64,000 nucleotides of DNA from Aliarcobacter sp. (GTDB lineage: Bacteria; Campylobacterota; Campylobacteria; Campylobacterales; Arcobacteraceae): positions 1 through 64,000 of the forward strand of contig JAQTXA010000006.1 in assembly GCA_028689025.1 (NCBI GenBank), in the 5' to 3' direction. Positions 17,443 to 25,645 of this stretch are shown one piece after another; position 1 is the first letter of the stretch, and every line of letters begins with the position of its first letter. Both the position numbers and the translations under genes were made by a program. The notes under the pieces were generated by a model, which was not told the DNA's origin, did not search any database, and saw nothing but the letters and a program-made list of their open reading frames with translations.

Positions 17443-18491
17443 ATTGTCCCAATTACACATGTTTTATTTAAAAGAGTTATATATCTATTTCCACTATTAG
17501 CGATTTCTCCAATTGTCGTAACACCTATCATATTATCTGTATCAACTTCAGAATATAGGGCATCTAACTCTTCTTCAAACTTTTCTTCTAAAAAATTCTT
17601 TCTAGTTATACAATTAAAAACTATTGCAAAACTATTATTTTTATCTGATACTTCTTTTGCTGCTTCACTTGCTGCATTAATTAAAACTTCTTTTTTACCT
17701 TTTAATATATTAATTATTGAATTTACTTTAACATCATTAACTAAAACCAAACTTCCATTTTCAAAAGATATTAAATCACGTACAATATTTTTATCACTGT
17801 ATTTTACAATACCAATTGGATAGTTTTTTGAAATCTCTAAAAAGTTTTCTTTTGTAATATCAAGACCACAATCTTTTTTTATTTCATTTTTATAAAGTTC
17901 AAAAGCATCAATATAATCTATAGATTTTAAAAGATTATTTTCACTAGAAGTTACAATAAATGGTCCAGATAGATGTTCCCAACCATGTCTTGAAGCTATT
18001 TTTATTTTTTCATTTAAAGATAAAATAATTGCCGAATTTAAAAAAAATCCTTTATTATTAAAAAGCACTTTTTTTGTAGTCTCCTCAATTATTCCAGCTC
18101 CTCCTCCAATAATATTCGTATTAATAGGAATATTCTCAAAAAGTTTAACAAAAAGTCTTTCATTACATTCACTAAAACCATTGAAAATAGTAATAATTGA
18201 TTTTGATTCTAAAAAACGGCTATTGTTAAAATTATAATCAAAAATATTTTCAATAAAATCTAAATTTATCCCTTTTGAAATTTCAATGGAAATTAATCCT
18301 TCATCATAAACTCTATTTTTGTAAATAATATGGGAAAAAATCGCCCCATAAATCTCAATATTTTGTTGATTAAAAGTTTCTAATATTATCTTCGTTTTAG
18401 ATGCAACAAAAATTAAATACTTTGATTTCTTATCATTTGTATATTTCAAAAAAGCATCTTGATTATTAAAATATTTAAAATCTATATCCAT
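17439..18491 (-). CDS. FIST-domain sensory protein
   Basis: The 350-residue soluble protein matches the FIST N/C architecture, a small-molecule sensory module often tied to signal transduction. Typical features are the Gly-rich NIIGGGAGI segment in the middle and a HGWEHLSGPF segment before the C-terminal half. Its stop overlaps the start of the histidine kinase gene, so the two are co-translated and probably form one receptor-kinase unit. The ligand is unknown; amino acids are the usual suggestion for FIST domains. Confidence 0.75.
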   Translation of the reverse strand: MDIDFKYFNNQDAFLKYTNDKKSKYLIFVASKTKIILETFNQQNIEIYGAIFSHIIYKNRVYDEGLISIEISKGINLDFIENIFDYNFNNSRFLESKSIITIFNGFSECNERLFVKLFENIPINTNIIGGGAGIIEETTKKVLFNNKGFFLNSAIILSLNEKIKIASRHGWEHLSGPFIVTSSENNLLKSIDYIDAFELYKNEIKKDCGLDITKENFLEISKNYPIGIVKYSDKNIVRDLISFENGSLVLVNDVKVNSIINILKGKKEVLINAASEAAKEVSDKNNSFAIVFNCITRKNFLEEKFEEELDALYSEVDTDNMIGVTTIGEIANSGNRYITLLNKTCVIGTI

Positions 18492-18570
18492 AATAAGCCC
18501 TTTATTTTACTAAATAATCATATCATAAATAATTTAGATTTTATAGATGAATCTTTGTTTTATAGTATTC

Positions 18571-18882
18571 TCATTTTGATAACTTATTTTCTAAATCTTT
18601 TATTTCTAATTCAATTTTTTTGATATTTGCAGTTATATCTTCTAAAGAATTTTTTAATGATTTTTTATCTAATTTATCAAGTTCTATATCTATTTCTATA
18701 CTGTTTTTTATAACTGAAACTATTTGTAAATGTTCTCTAAATTTTTCAAAGATATTGTTTTTATGTATAAGATTTTGATAAATGTTTACAAAAGATAACT
18801 CTTTTTTTATAAGTGCTGTTTTTTTGTATATCAACGCAGTTAAAATAAAAGTTGCAACTATAAATAATAATTCAATATACAA
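18571..18882 (-). CDS. Small membrane-anchored coiled-coil protein, unknown
   Basis: The 103-residue protein has one N-terminal hydrophobic helix (about residues 4-20). It ends in a strongly charged helical region rich in Lys, Glu, Leu and Ile with heptad character (about 70-103). An AAGGAAC site lies upstream of the ATG. I do not recognise the family. It sits between the FIST-kinase pair and the defence island and could belong to either neighbour or to neither. Confidence 0.55.
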   Translation of the reverse strand: MYIELLFIVATFILTALIYKKTALIKKELSFVNIYQNLIHKNNIFEKFREHLQIVSVIKNSIEIDIELDKLDKKSLKNSLEDITANIKKIELEIKDLENKLSK

Positions 18883-18933
18883 ATAATTGTTCCTTTCATA
18901 TTATTTAATCATTTTTATGAGATAATCAGCAGA

Positions 18934-19155
18934 TTATTTTAATTTTAAAAAATTGCCACTACTGTAGTATTTGTTGAGTAATATATTTAAAAAGTTAATA
19001 CTTTTTTCACTATCACTACAATTATAATTGATAACTTCTGGTAATTGTTTAAATATTAAATTTTTTGCTTTGTTAAAAGATATATATTTGAAATCATTAT
19101 TTGTATATTCAATATAAATATCTTTTTTCATAATATCAATATATTTAATTTTCAA
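18934..19155 (-). CDS. Small hypothetical protein, 73 residues
   Basis: This short Lys/Asn/Tyr-rich soluble protein has no recognised motif. The start is uncertain: ATG codons at residues 1 and 9 both lack a good Shine-Dalgarno. It is divergent from the helix-turn-helix gene that heads the defence operon, across an 82-base AT-rich gap that must hold at least one promoter. Coding status is moderate. Confidence 0.4.
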   Translation of the reverse strand: MKIKYIDIMKKDIYIEYTNNDFKYISFNKAKNLIFKQLPEVINYNCSDSEKSINFLNILLNKYYSSGNFLKLK

Positions 19156-19237
19156 AGTAGGATTAATTCCTTTTATTTATGTAATTTTAGTAAATTATTT
19201 CTATTTTGTCAATACTTTTATATAGGAATTTTAAAAT

Positions 19238-19414
19238 ATGACAAAAAAAGAGCTTGCAGAAAGAATAAATGTTGACCCAAAAACTCTAAAAAACTGGGAA
19301 ACAACAAAACCAGAACTACTAAAGTTAATATATTTAGGATTAACAACAGAAAAACATATTAAAGAAACGGAAGAATATATCAAAGTAATTAAGGAATTAA
19401 ATGAAAGCAAGTGA
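19238..19414 (+). CDS. 58-residue helix-turn-helix protein heading the defence operon
   Basis: The short product begins MTKKELAERINVDPKTLKNWE, a clear helix-turn-helix signature of the MerR/HTH_17 or Xre kind, followed by a helical tail. AGGA lies ten bases before the ATG. Its last 14 bases overlap the start of the DUF262 gene in another frame, and the ribosome site of that gene (AAGGA) lies inside it, so the two are translationally linked. By position it is a probable regulator of the island, perhaps in the role DndB plays in canonical dnd clusters. That role is inference. Confidence 0.65.
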   Translation: MTKKELAERINVDPKTLKNWETTKPELLKLIYLGLTTEKHIKETEEYIKVIKELNESK

Positions 19415-21119
19415 AGCAAAACTTAGTAATCTTATCGGTCATGCAGAAAAACAATTTATTATTCCTATTTATCAGAGAAGTTACAAATGGACAAAACAAA
19501 ATGTGGATAGACTTTGGGAAGATATCAATGATGTAGATTTTGATGTACCAACTAATATGCACTTTTTAGATTCTATTGTTTATTCAAAACTTTCTCATAT
19601 TAATATGGCTTCTTCAATGGGGCATAGAATAGAAAAATATCAAGTTATAGATGGACAACAAAGATTGACTACTGTAAGTTTACTTTTAATAAGTATCAGA
19701 GATAAATTAATCATTTTTACAGAATCTCAAGAAGCGGAAAGGCTAAATAATCTTTTTATTATTAATTTGTATGCAAAAGAATATGATGATAAAGTTAGGT
19801 TAAAGTTATCCGATACAGACCATACTGTGTATAAAAAATTAGTTTTCAATGACACATTAACCTTGGATGATAAAAAAACCATAATCTTTAAAAATTTTAA
19901 TGTATTAAAAAAATATGTTGCAGAACTTACTCTTGAAGAATTAAGAAAACTAATCAGAAAATTTGAAGATAGGCTAGATATTATAGATACATTCTTAGAA
20001 GCAAATGATAACCCTCAAAAAATATTTTCAAGTCTCAATTCTACGGGGAAAGAACTAAAAGCATCTGATTTGGTAAAAAACTACATCTTAATGAATTTAG
20101 ATTCTTCTGTACAAATAGAATTTTATAATCGTTTTTGGATAGATATTGAGAAAAAACTTCAAAATGAAGAAAATACTTTAATGAACTTTTTACAACACTA
20201 TTTAACTATGAAAATAGCTAATGGAACAGTTGTAACTACAAGTAGTATATATGATACTTTTGAAAAATACTATAGTATGCAAAAAAGTCAACATACACAT
20301 CTAACAGACAAAGACTTTATAGAGATACTTTTAAGAAATATATCAGAGTATGCGGAAGTGTACAAAAGATTGTTTTTGGATTTTCATATTGTAAATTTTG
20401 ATAGTATAAAAAACTCTATCCGTAAACTTGGAATAGAATCTTACTATCCTCTCATAATGAAAATAGAGTATGAATGCTATACAGAAACAGAATCCGTCCT
20501 TAAAGTAATAGAAAACTACTTAGTAAGAAGATTTGTGGTCGGGCTTCAAGCTGGAAAAACAAAAAATGTTTTTGCAAAAATAGTTAAAAATTTGCTGATA
20601 ACTCAAGGTAGTGTAAGTCTTGCTCAAAATGTTCAAGAACTATTAAAACTTGAACAAAAACAAAATAGATATCCAAATGATAGTGAGTTTACAGACAGCT
20701 TAAAACATAGTCCAATTTATGCTAACTCATCAACTGGTACAAAATACTTACTTTATAAAACTGAGCACTTTAGAAACTCTCAAAATAGAACGCTAACTGT
20801 AAACTTTGAAGATTTAACAGTAGAACATATTCTACCTCAAACAGAATACTCAAACCTTGATAGTTGCTGGACTGATTCGTTTGACCTTGGAGAATACGAG
20901 AAATATGTACATACTCTTGGAAACTTAACACTTGTAACGCAAGAAAAAAACTCTCAACTTGGGAATAGATGTTATGGTACAAAAAAAGATATTTATAAAA
21001 CAGACAGTTTTATGGGTACAAAAGATATAGACAATACTTACAATGAATGGGAAGCTTCTAACATAGAAGAACATGCTAACAAATTGATAAGTGATTTTGT
21101 TTTAGAGATTTGGAAATAA
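19401..21119 (+). CDS. DUF262-DUF1524 protein (GmrSD/SspE-type modification-dependent nuclease)
   Basis: The 572-residue protein joins two known defence domains. The N-terminal DUF262 ParB-like domain carries IPIYQRSYKW (21-30) and the nucleotide-handling motif DGQQR (84-88). The C-terminal DUF1524 HNH-type nuclease shows VEHILPQ (474-480) and HTLGNLTL (504-511) with a following Asn. This architecture is found in type IV GmrSD enzymes and in SspE, which restricts phage when the host genome carries phosphorothioates. Lying beside dndCDE, it is the best candidate for the phosphorothioate-linked effector. AAGGA five bases before the ATG fixes the start. Confidence 0.85.
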   Translation: MKASEAKLSNLIGHAEKQFIIPIYQRSYKWTKQNVDRLWEDINDVDFDVPTNMHFLDSIVYSKLSHINMASSMGHRIEKYQVIDGQQRLTTVSLLLISIRDKLIIFTESQEAERLNNLFIINLYAKEYDDKVRLKLSDTDHTVYKKLVFNDTLTLDDKKTIIFKNFNVLKKYVAELTLEELRKLIRKFEDRLDIIDTFLEANDNPQKIFSSLNSTGKELKASDLVKNYILMNLDSSVQIEFYNRFWIDIEKKLQNEENTLMNFLQHYLTMKIANGTVVTTSSIYDTFEKYYSMQKSQHTHLTDKDFIEILLRNISEYAEVYKRLFLDFHIVNFDSIKNSIRKLGIESYYPLIMKIEYECYTETESVLKVIENYLVRRFVVGLQAGKTKNVFAKIVKNLLITQGSVSLAQNVQELLKLEQKQNRYPNDSEFTDSLKHSPIYANSSTGTKYLLYKTEHFRNSQNRTLTVNFEDLTVEHILPQTEYSNLDSCWTDSFDLGEYEKYVHTLGNLTLVTQEKNSQLGNRCYGTKKDIYKTDSFMGTKDIDNTYNEWEASNIEEHANKLISDFVLEIWK

Positions 21120-21128
21120 AGGAAGAAT

Positions 21129-22508
21129 ATGTCTGAACATTTGATTAATGCGACACCAACAAAAGAATTTTTTATTGATATGATTGTTAGGGATATCCCT
21201 TTACACATGGCTATTCTAGATTTGATTGATAATTCAATAGATAGTGCCTACCAAAAAAGTGGTTCAGCTGACTTGACAGGCTTTTCTATCAAAATTAGTT
21301 GTACTAAAGATGAATTTGTAATAAAAGATAATTGCGCTGGTTTTGATATTGAAACAGCGGAGAATTATGTTTTTAGATTTGGAAGTAACAATAAGACGGA
21401 GACAACTAAATCTTCAATTGGTCAATTTGGAATAGGTCTAAAAAGAACAATATTTAAAATGGGTAATATTTTTCGTGTTGATTCAAATACTTCTAATACA
21501 AGTTTAACTATTGAAGATAATATAAGTAATTGGAGTCATAGGACAAGAGATATTATAGTAAATGGAATTGTAGAACAAGAAGATGACTGGCATTTTAAAT
21601 TTTCAAAAAGAGAATCAGATATTCAGAATCAGAATACAGGTACTACAATAAGAATAACAGAATTATTTCCAAATATTGTCAGTAGCTTTTCCAATAAACT
21701 ATTCATAACTAAGTTAAGCAATGAAATCAAAATAGCACATATGGTATCTCTTAACAGTGGGCTAAATATTGAATTAGAATATTTTGATGATGAAATGAAA
21801 AAAGTAAATATTACACCTGATGAATTAAGTTTAATTAATAATGACTACATTAAACCAATCAATCATACATACGATATTACATTATCCACTGGTGATGTAA
21901 TTAAAGCACATATGTATGTAGGAATAATTAATAGAGATTTTAATAAAAGTGGAGTTTTTATTTTTTGCAATAATAGAACTATACTACATGCCAATAAAGA
22001 TTCAACAATTTGGAATGTAGACGTGATTGGTAAAAATTGGCACCATAATTATGCTTTATTTTGTGCATACATTTTCCTTGAGTCTGAAAAAACTTCGGTA
22101 CTTCCTTGGACTACAACTAAAGAAGGGGTAGATGAAGATTCTGAAGCATTTCATAAACTTTCTTCATTGCTAAATATCGTTTCAGAACCTGTCCTGAATT
22201 TTTTAAGAAAAGGTGCTCACGAGAGAGATAATTATTCAAAAAATAAGTATATCAATATGCCAATTTATGATGCGATAGAAAGCTCAAGTGAAGTTGGTTT
22301 TCGTGAAAGTCCAATGAGTACAAACTTCTATATTAATATAGCTGAAGCACTCGAAAATGAAACATTTGAAGTATCAAAAAGAATTCAATATGATATGCCT
22401 GAAGCAAAAATTCAAAAATTGAAAACTATTCTTGGTGTTGAGCACAATTACGAAGTCGGTATAGAGACATTTAAAAGAGTATATAATAAATTAGTTTTAG
22501 GTAAATAA
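21129..22508 (+). CDS. GHKL-fold ATPase (Hsp90/MutL/MORC-like), defence operon
   Basis: The 459-residue soluble protein starts with a GHKL ATP-binding domain. The N box is ILDLIDNSIDSA (29-40), where Asp31 replaces the usual catalytic Glu and Asn35 keeps the Mg ligand. The G1 box is KDNCAGFD and the lid/G2 box FGIGLKRT. The C-terminal half (about 250-459) resembles nothing I know. A strong AAAGGAAG site overlaps the upstream stop region, and the gap to the DUF262 gene is nine bases. GHKL ATPases of this type occur in defence systems as conformational switches. Its partner here is probably the downstream gene product. Confidence 0.75.
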   Translation: MSEHLINATPTKEFFIDMIVRDIPLHMAILDLIDNSIDSAYQKSGSADLTGFSIKISCTKDEFVIKDNCAGFDIETAENYVFRFGSNNKTETTKSSIGQFGIGLKRTIFKMGNIFRVDSNTSNTSLTIEDNISNWSHRTRDIIVNGIVEQEDDWHFKFSKRESDIQNQNTGTTIRITELFPNIVSSFSNKLFITKLSNEIKIAHMVSLNSGLNIELEYFDDEMKKVNITPDELSLINNDYIKPINHTYDITLSTGDVIKAHMYVGIINRDFNKSGVFIFCNNRTILHANKDSTIWNVDVIGKNWHHNYALFCAYIFLESEKTSVLPWTTTKEGVDEDSEAFHKLSSLLNIVSEPVLNFLRKGAHERDNYSKNKYINMPIYDAIESSSEVGFRESPMSTNFYINIAEALENETFEVSKRIQYDMPEAKIQKLKTILGVEHNYEVGIETFKRVYNKLVLGK

Positions 22509-22510
22509 CT

Positions 22511-23515
22511 ATGGGTAAAGATCAACCTAGTTTTGAAAAAATAAACTATTCTTTAAGAATTGCAAAAAATATTGAAAGGAAAATGATTGTTGAATCACTT
22601 CCTGGTCTAAAAGAATTTTTACCAATAAATAATTATTCATATATTGGTTTTGGGTCTCCGTACTTTACTGATTTTATTTTATTTCATAAACAATTAGGCA
22701 TTACAGATTTAATAAGTATAGAAAAAGAATATGAAAAAAAAGAAAGATTTGAGTTTAATAAACCTTTCAATTCCATAAAAATGATTTTTAAGGAATCTAC
22801 ATTAGCTCTTCAAGATGATATTGACCATCAGAAAAACAAGATAATTTGGCTTGATTATGATTATAAGCTAGATACAAGTGTACTCATTGATATTGAATAT
22901 ATTTCAAAAAAGTCTATATCAGGTGATGTGCTATTAGTAACCTTAAACGCTAACTCTAGTGAGTCATTACCGAATATTGAAAGTATACAAAAAAGAAATA
23001 ATGTTCTTAATAAGTTTAAAGAAAAACTTTCTAATATGGATGAGAATGGCGAAATATTAGATTTTTCACGCTATATAGATGCTAGTATCACACCTAGTGA
23101 TATTGAAGGCTGGGGATATTCAAAAGAATGTAAAAAAGTTATAGATAACTTAATTCAAGAAACTTTACGGAGACGAGAAGAAGCTTTAGGTATCGATATG
23201 AGATATAAACTTATTTATAACTTTAATTATACGGATGGAGCTCATATGCTCACTATAGGGTATATATTTTATGAATCTTGCGATGAAGTAAAGTATACAA
23301 ATTGTAAATTTGATAATTTTGATTTTTGCAAAGAAGAAAATCAGCCTTATATGATTAGTGCACCAAAACTAACAATGAAAGAGTTACATTTAATTGATTA
23401 TTATTTACCAAATAATACAGCATCTTTACCCGAATTGAAACTTAATCCAGAAGATTTAGAAATGTATAAAAAAGTTTATAGATACTATCCTTCTTTTATT
23501 GAAGCCGTAAGATAA
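22511..23515 (+). CDS. Unrecognised protein with a Rossmann/methyltransferase-like core, defence operon
   Basis: The 334-residue protein starts two bases after the GHKL gene and ends one base before the convergent dndE. Its first half follows a class I methyltransferase pattern: YIGFGSPYF (about 43-51) as a glycine loop, then ISIEKE with an acidic residue after strand two, then IIWLDYDY at about strand four. I find no catalytic NPPY or Cys motif, so it may be a DNA, RNA or protein methyltransferase, or a degenerate nucleotide-binding fold. The C-terminal half is unknown. Strict coupling suggests it acts with the ATPase. Confidence 0.6.
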   Translation: MGKDQPSFEKINYSLRIAKNIERKMIVESLPGLKEFLPINNYSYIGFGSPYFTDFILFHKQLGITDLISIEKEYEKKERFEFNKPFNSIKMIFKESTLALQDDIDHQKNKIIWLDYDYKLDTSVLIDIEYISKKSISGDVLLVTLNANSSESLPNIESIQKRNNVLNKFKEKLSNMDENGEILDFSRYIDASITPSDIEGWGYSKECKKVIDNLIQETLRRREEALGIDMRYKLIYNFNYTDGAHMLTIGYIFYESCDEVKYTNCKFDNFDFCKEENQPYMISAPKLTMKELHLIDYYLPNNTASLPELKLNPEDLEMYKKVYRYYPSFIEAVR

Positions 23516-23516
23516 C

Positions 23517-23900
23517 TCAGAAATCCTGCCCCATAAACTCAAAAATATTACTATCAGATTTTAGTGATGTTTTGAGTATCACATAACCTCTTACGATATG
23601 TCGTTGGAGGTTTTCTTCCAGTTTCTTTTTAGAAGTAATCGTAATATTATCAAAAACTTCTATCATATCCCAAAAAAGTTTAGTGTAGTCTTCGCTTCCC
23701 TTTCCTTCACCTGTGATTTGTTCCAGTCTATACTCTTTTCCATCAAAAGTATGAATTTCCACATCTTCAAACTCTTTTTCAAGAGAAAGCGAAATATTTA
23801 TCATAAATCTTAAAATTACCCATTTTGGTTCATTTTCAAGATTAAGCATTTTCCCAAGAGGAAATATGTATTGTTCTATCTCTTGTGTTGTTTTTATCAT
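23517..23900 (-). CDS. dndE: DNA sulfur modification protein DndE
   Basis: The 127-residue protein matches DndE in size and position, and by a helical segment WVILRFMINISLSLEKE resembling the family core. DndE is a small tetrameric protein that binds nicked DNA and is needed for phosphorothioate insertion. Its start overlaps the dndD stop as ATGA. The stop is one base from that of the convergent plus-strand operon, with no terminator between, so transcripts from both sides probably overlap. The sequence is divergent enough that the name rests partly on context. Confidence 0.75.
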   Translation of the reverse strand: MIKTTQEIEQYIFPLGKMLNLENEPKWVILRFMINISLSLEKEFEDVEIHTFDGKEYRLEQITGEGKGSEDYTKLFWDMIEVFDNITITSKKKLEENLQRHIVRGYVILKTSLKSDSNIFEFMGQDF

Positions 23901-25645
23901 GCTATTTCCTCTATTTTTGAACCAAAACTATCTCTTTGTATTTGATATGTTTTATATTTTAGACCTTGAGTTTGTATAAACTCATATTCACTATCTGTCA
24001 AAAGTAATATCAAATTATCAAATGACAAATAACAAGTATGTAGTAACAATGCCTTATTTTTGTTTGAAAGTCTTCCAAATGGTGTATCTACCATCACAAA
24101 AGAAGCAAACTCTTTGAAATCCAAAATTGTTTTTACTATCAAAAAATTCAACACTTGTTTTTGTCCAGCAGATAATAATTCAGTATTTAATAACTCTTCA
24201 CCATCACTGATAATAATTCGATGTTTTGAATCAATATATATATCATTTATATGTTCATATTGTTCTAGAAAATTTCTTGTATTTTGTTTTAATTTTGTAT
24301 TAAATAGTGCTAATTTTTTTTCCAATTTTTTAACATAAACTTTTGCACTTGATTTAGCGATAATTTGTAACTCTTCATAACCTTTTATAAAAGCATATTT
24401 ATTTTGATTTGATTTAAAAGCTTGTGTTAAAGTTTTATTTATCTCTTTTGCTTTGATGCTATTTTGTTCAATACTATCTTTTAACTCTTCTAATGATTTT
24501 TCAAAAATATTTAAATACTTTTCTTGTTCATCTCGTGATTCAACTAAAGAACGCATGATTTCTTGTTCCATCGCAGAATTCTCAGCATCTTTTATTTTTT
24601 CTTCCATTTGTTGAATTGAAAGTTTCAAATCTTTCATCTCTTCAAGCAGTTTTTTAAACTCTGCATTTGTAACTGAAAGTTCTATTGTAGAAGATTCATT
24701 AAGCATCATTGATTTAAATAGTTCTAATATTTTTTCTTCTTCAAGTGAAGAATTTATCTCTTTTACAAATTTTTGGAATCTATTTGTAAAAAGTGATTCA
24801 TCCTCAACTTTTAAAGCGGTTGTTGTTCTTCTTTCCATACCTTTTAATAATCTTTTATTTAAAAGTAACGGCATTTGCCAAAGTATCAATTCTTTGAATT
24901 TCAAAGTTTTTTTATCAAGTATTTCTTTTATACTATCTTGTTCTTCATATAATACTTTTACTTTTTTATTTCGATTTCTTATTTGAGTATTTTGTTTTTG
25001 GAGATTCATTTTAAGAGTTTTATACTCTATTTCTTTATCTTTTAATTCTTCTTTTTGATTACTAATTATTTCTAATATGTCTAATCTTTGATTTTCAAGA
25101 ATTAACAACTCTTTTGTAGATTCATCACTATTTTTTTCAAGTAATCTTTTTGCAACTTCTAAAGCATCTTTACTTGTATTAACAAGTAAATCTAAATCAA
25201 AAACATAATCAAATATTGATTTTAATTTTGTGTTAGATAAAAGTAATAAATTATTTCCTATTTCACCATCATAAAAAAGAAAATCAATCAAAAATTCTGG
25301 AATTTTATTTTGAATATAATGTTCTGCTTCACTATCTTCTAACTTATCACCATCTTTTAAAGTAATAGATAAATATTCTTCTACTTTAGAATCAAATGTC
25401 CATCGTCTTTTAATATTGAATTCTTCAAAATCAATATTTACCCAACACTCTTTTTCTTGAGCATTATTATTTAAAATAGAATTTACATCTATATTTGATT
25501 GACCAAGACAAAGTTTAATAGAATTTAGAATAGAAGTTTTTCCAAATCCATTTGTACCAATAATACACGAAATATTATCAAACAATAAAGTATTCACGCC
25601 ATGATATGAAAACATGTTATTTATAACAATACTAGTTAACTTCAC
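23897..25645 (-). CDS. dndD: DNA sulfur modification ATPase DndD
   Basis: DndD is an SMC/RecN-like ATPase of the phosphorothioation complex. The protein has Walker A in IGTNGFGKTS, an ABC-type signature LLSAGQKQV and Walker B in FVMVDTPFG, with some 350 residues of coiled coil between. I chose the GTG at 25645, giving MKLTSIVINNMFSYHG, because AAGGG lies eight bases upstream and this is the usual DndD N-terminus; an ATG at 25669 would add eight odd residues. The gene overlaps dndC by 14 bases and dndE by four, so the three are tightly coupled. Confidence 0.88.
   Translation of the reverse strand: MKLTSIVINNMFSYHGVNTLLFDNISCIIGTNGFGKTSILNSIKLCLGQSNIDVNSILNNNAQEKECWVNIDFEEFNIKRRWTFDSKVEEYLSITLKDGDKLEDSEAEHYIQNKIPEFLIDFLFYDGEIGNNLLLLSNTKLKSIFDYVFDLDLLVNTSKDALEVAKRLLEKNSDESTKELLILENQRLDILEIISNQKEELKDKEIEYKTLKMNLQKQNTQIRNRNKKVKVLYEEQDSIKEILDKKTLKFKELILWQMPLLLNKRLLKGMERRTTTALKVEDESLFTNRFQKFVKEINSSLEEEKILELFKSMMLNESSTIELSVTNAEFKKLLEEMKDLKLSIQQMEEKIKDAENSAMEQEIMRSLVESRDEQEKYLNIFEKSLEELKDSIEQNSIKAKEINKTLTQAFKSNQNKYAFIKGYEELQIIAKSSAKVYVKKLEKKLALFNTKLKQNTRNFLEQYEHINDIYIDSKHRIIISDGEELLNTELLSAGQKQVLNFLIVKTILDFKEFASFVMVDTPFGRLSNKNKALLLHTCYLSFDNLILLLTDSEYEFIQTQGLKYKTYQIQRDSFGSKIEEIA

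Noticed and set aside
22511..23515. DNA adenine or cytosine methyltransferase of a restriction-modification system
   Set aside because: No NPPY, DPPY or PCQ-type catalytic motif was found; only a Rossmann-like pattern supports the methyltransferase idea.
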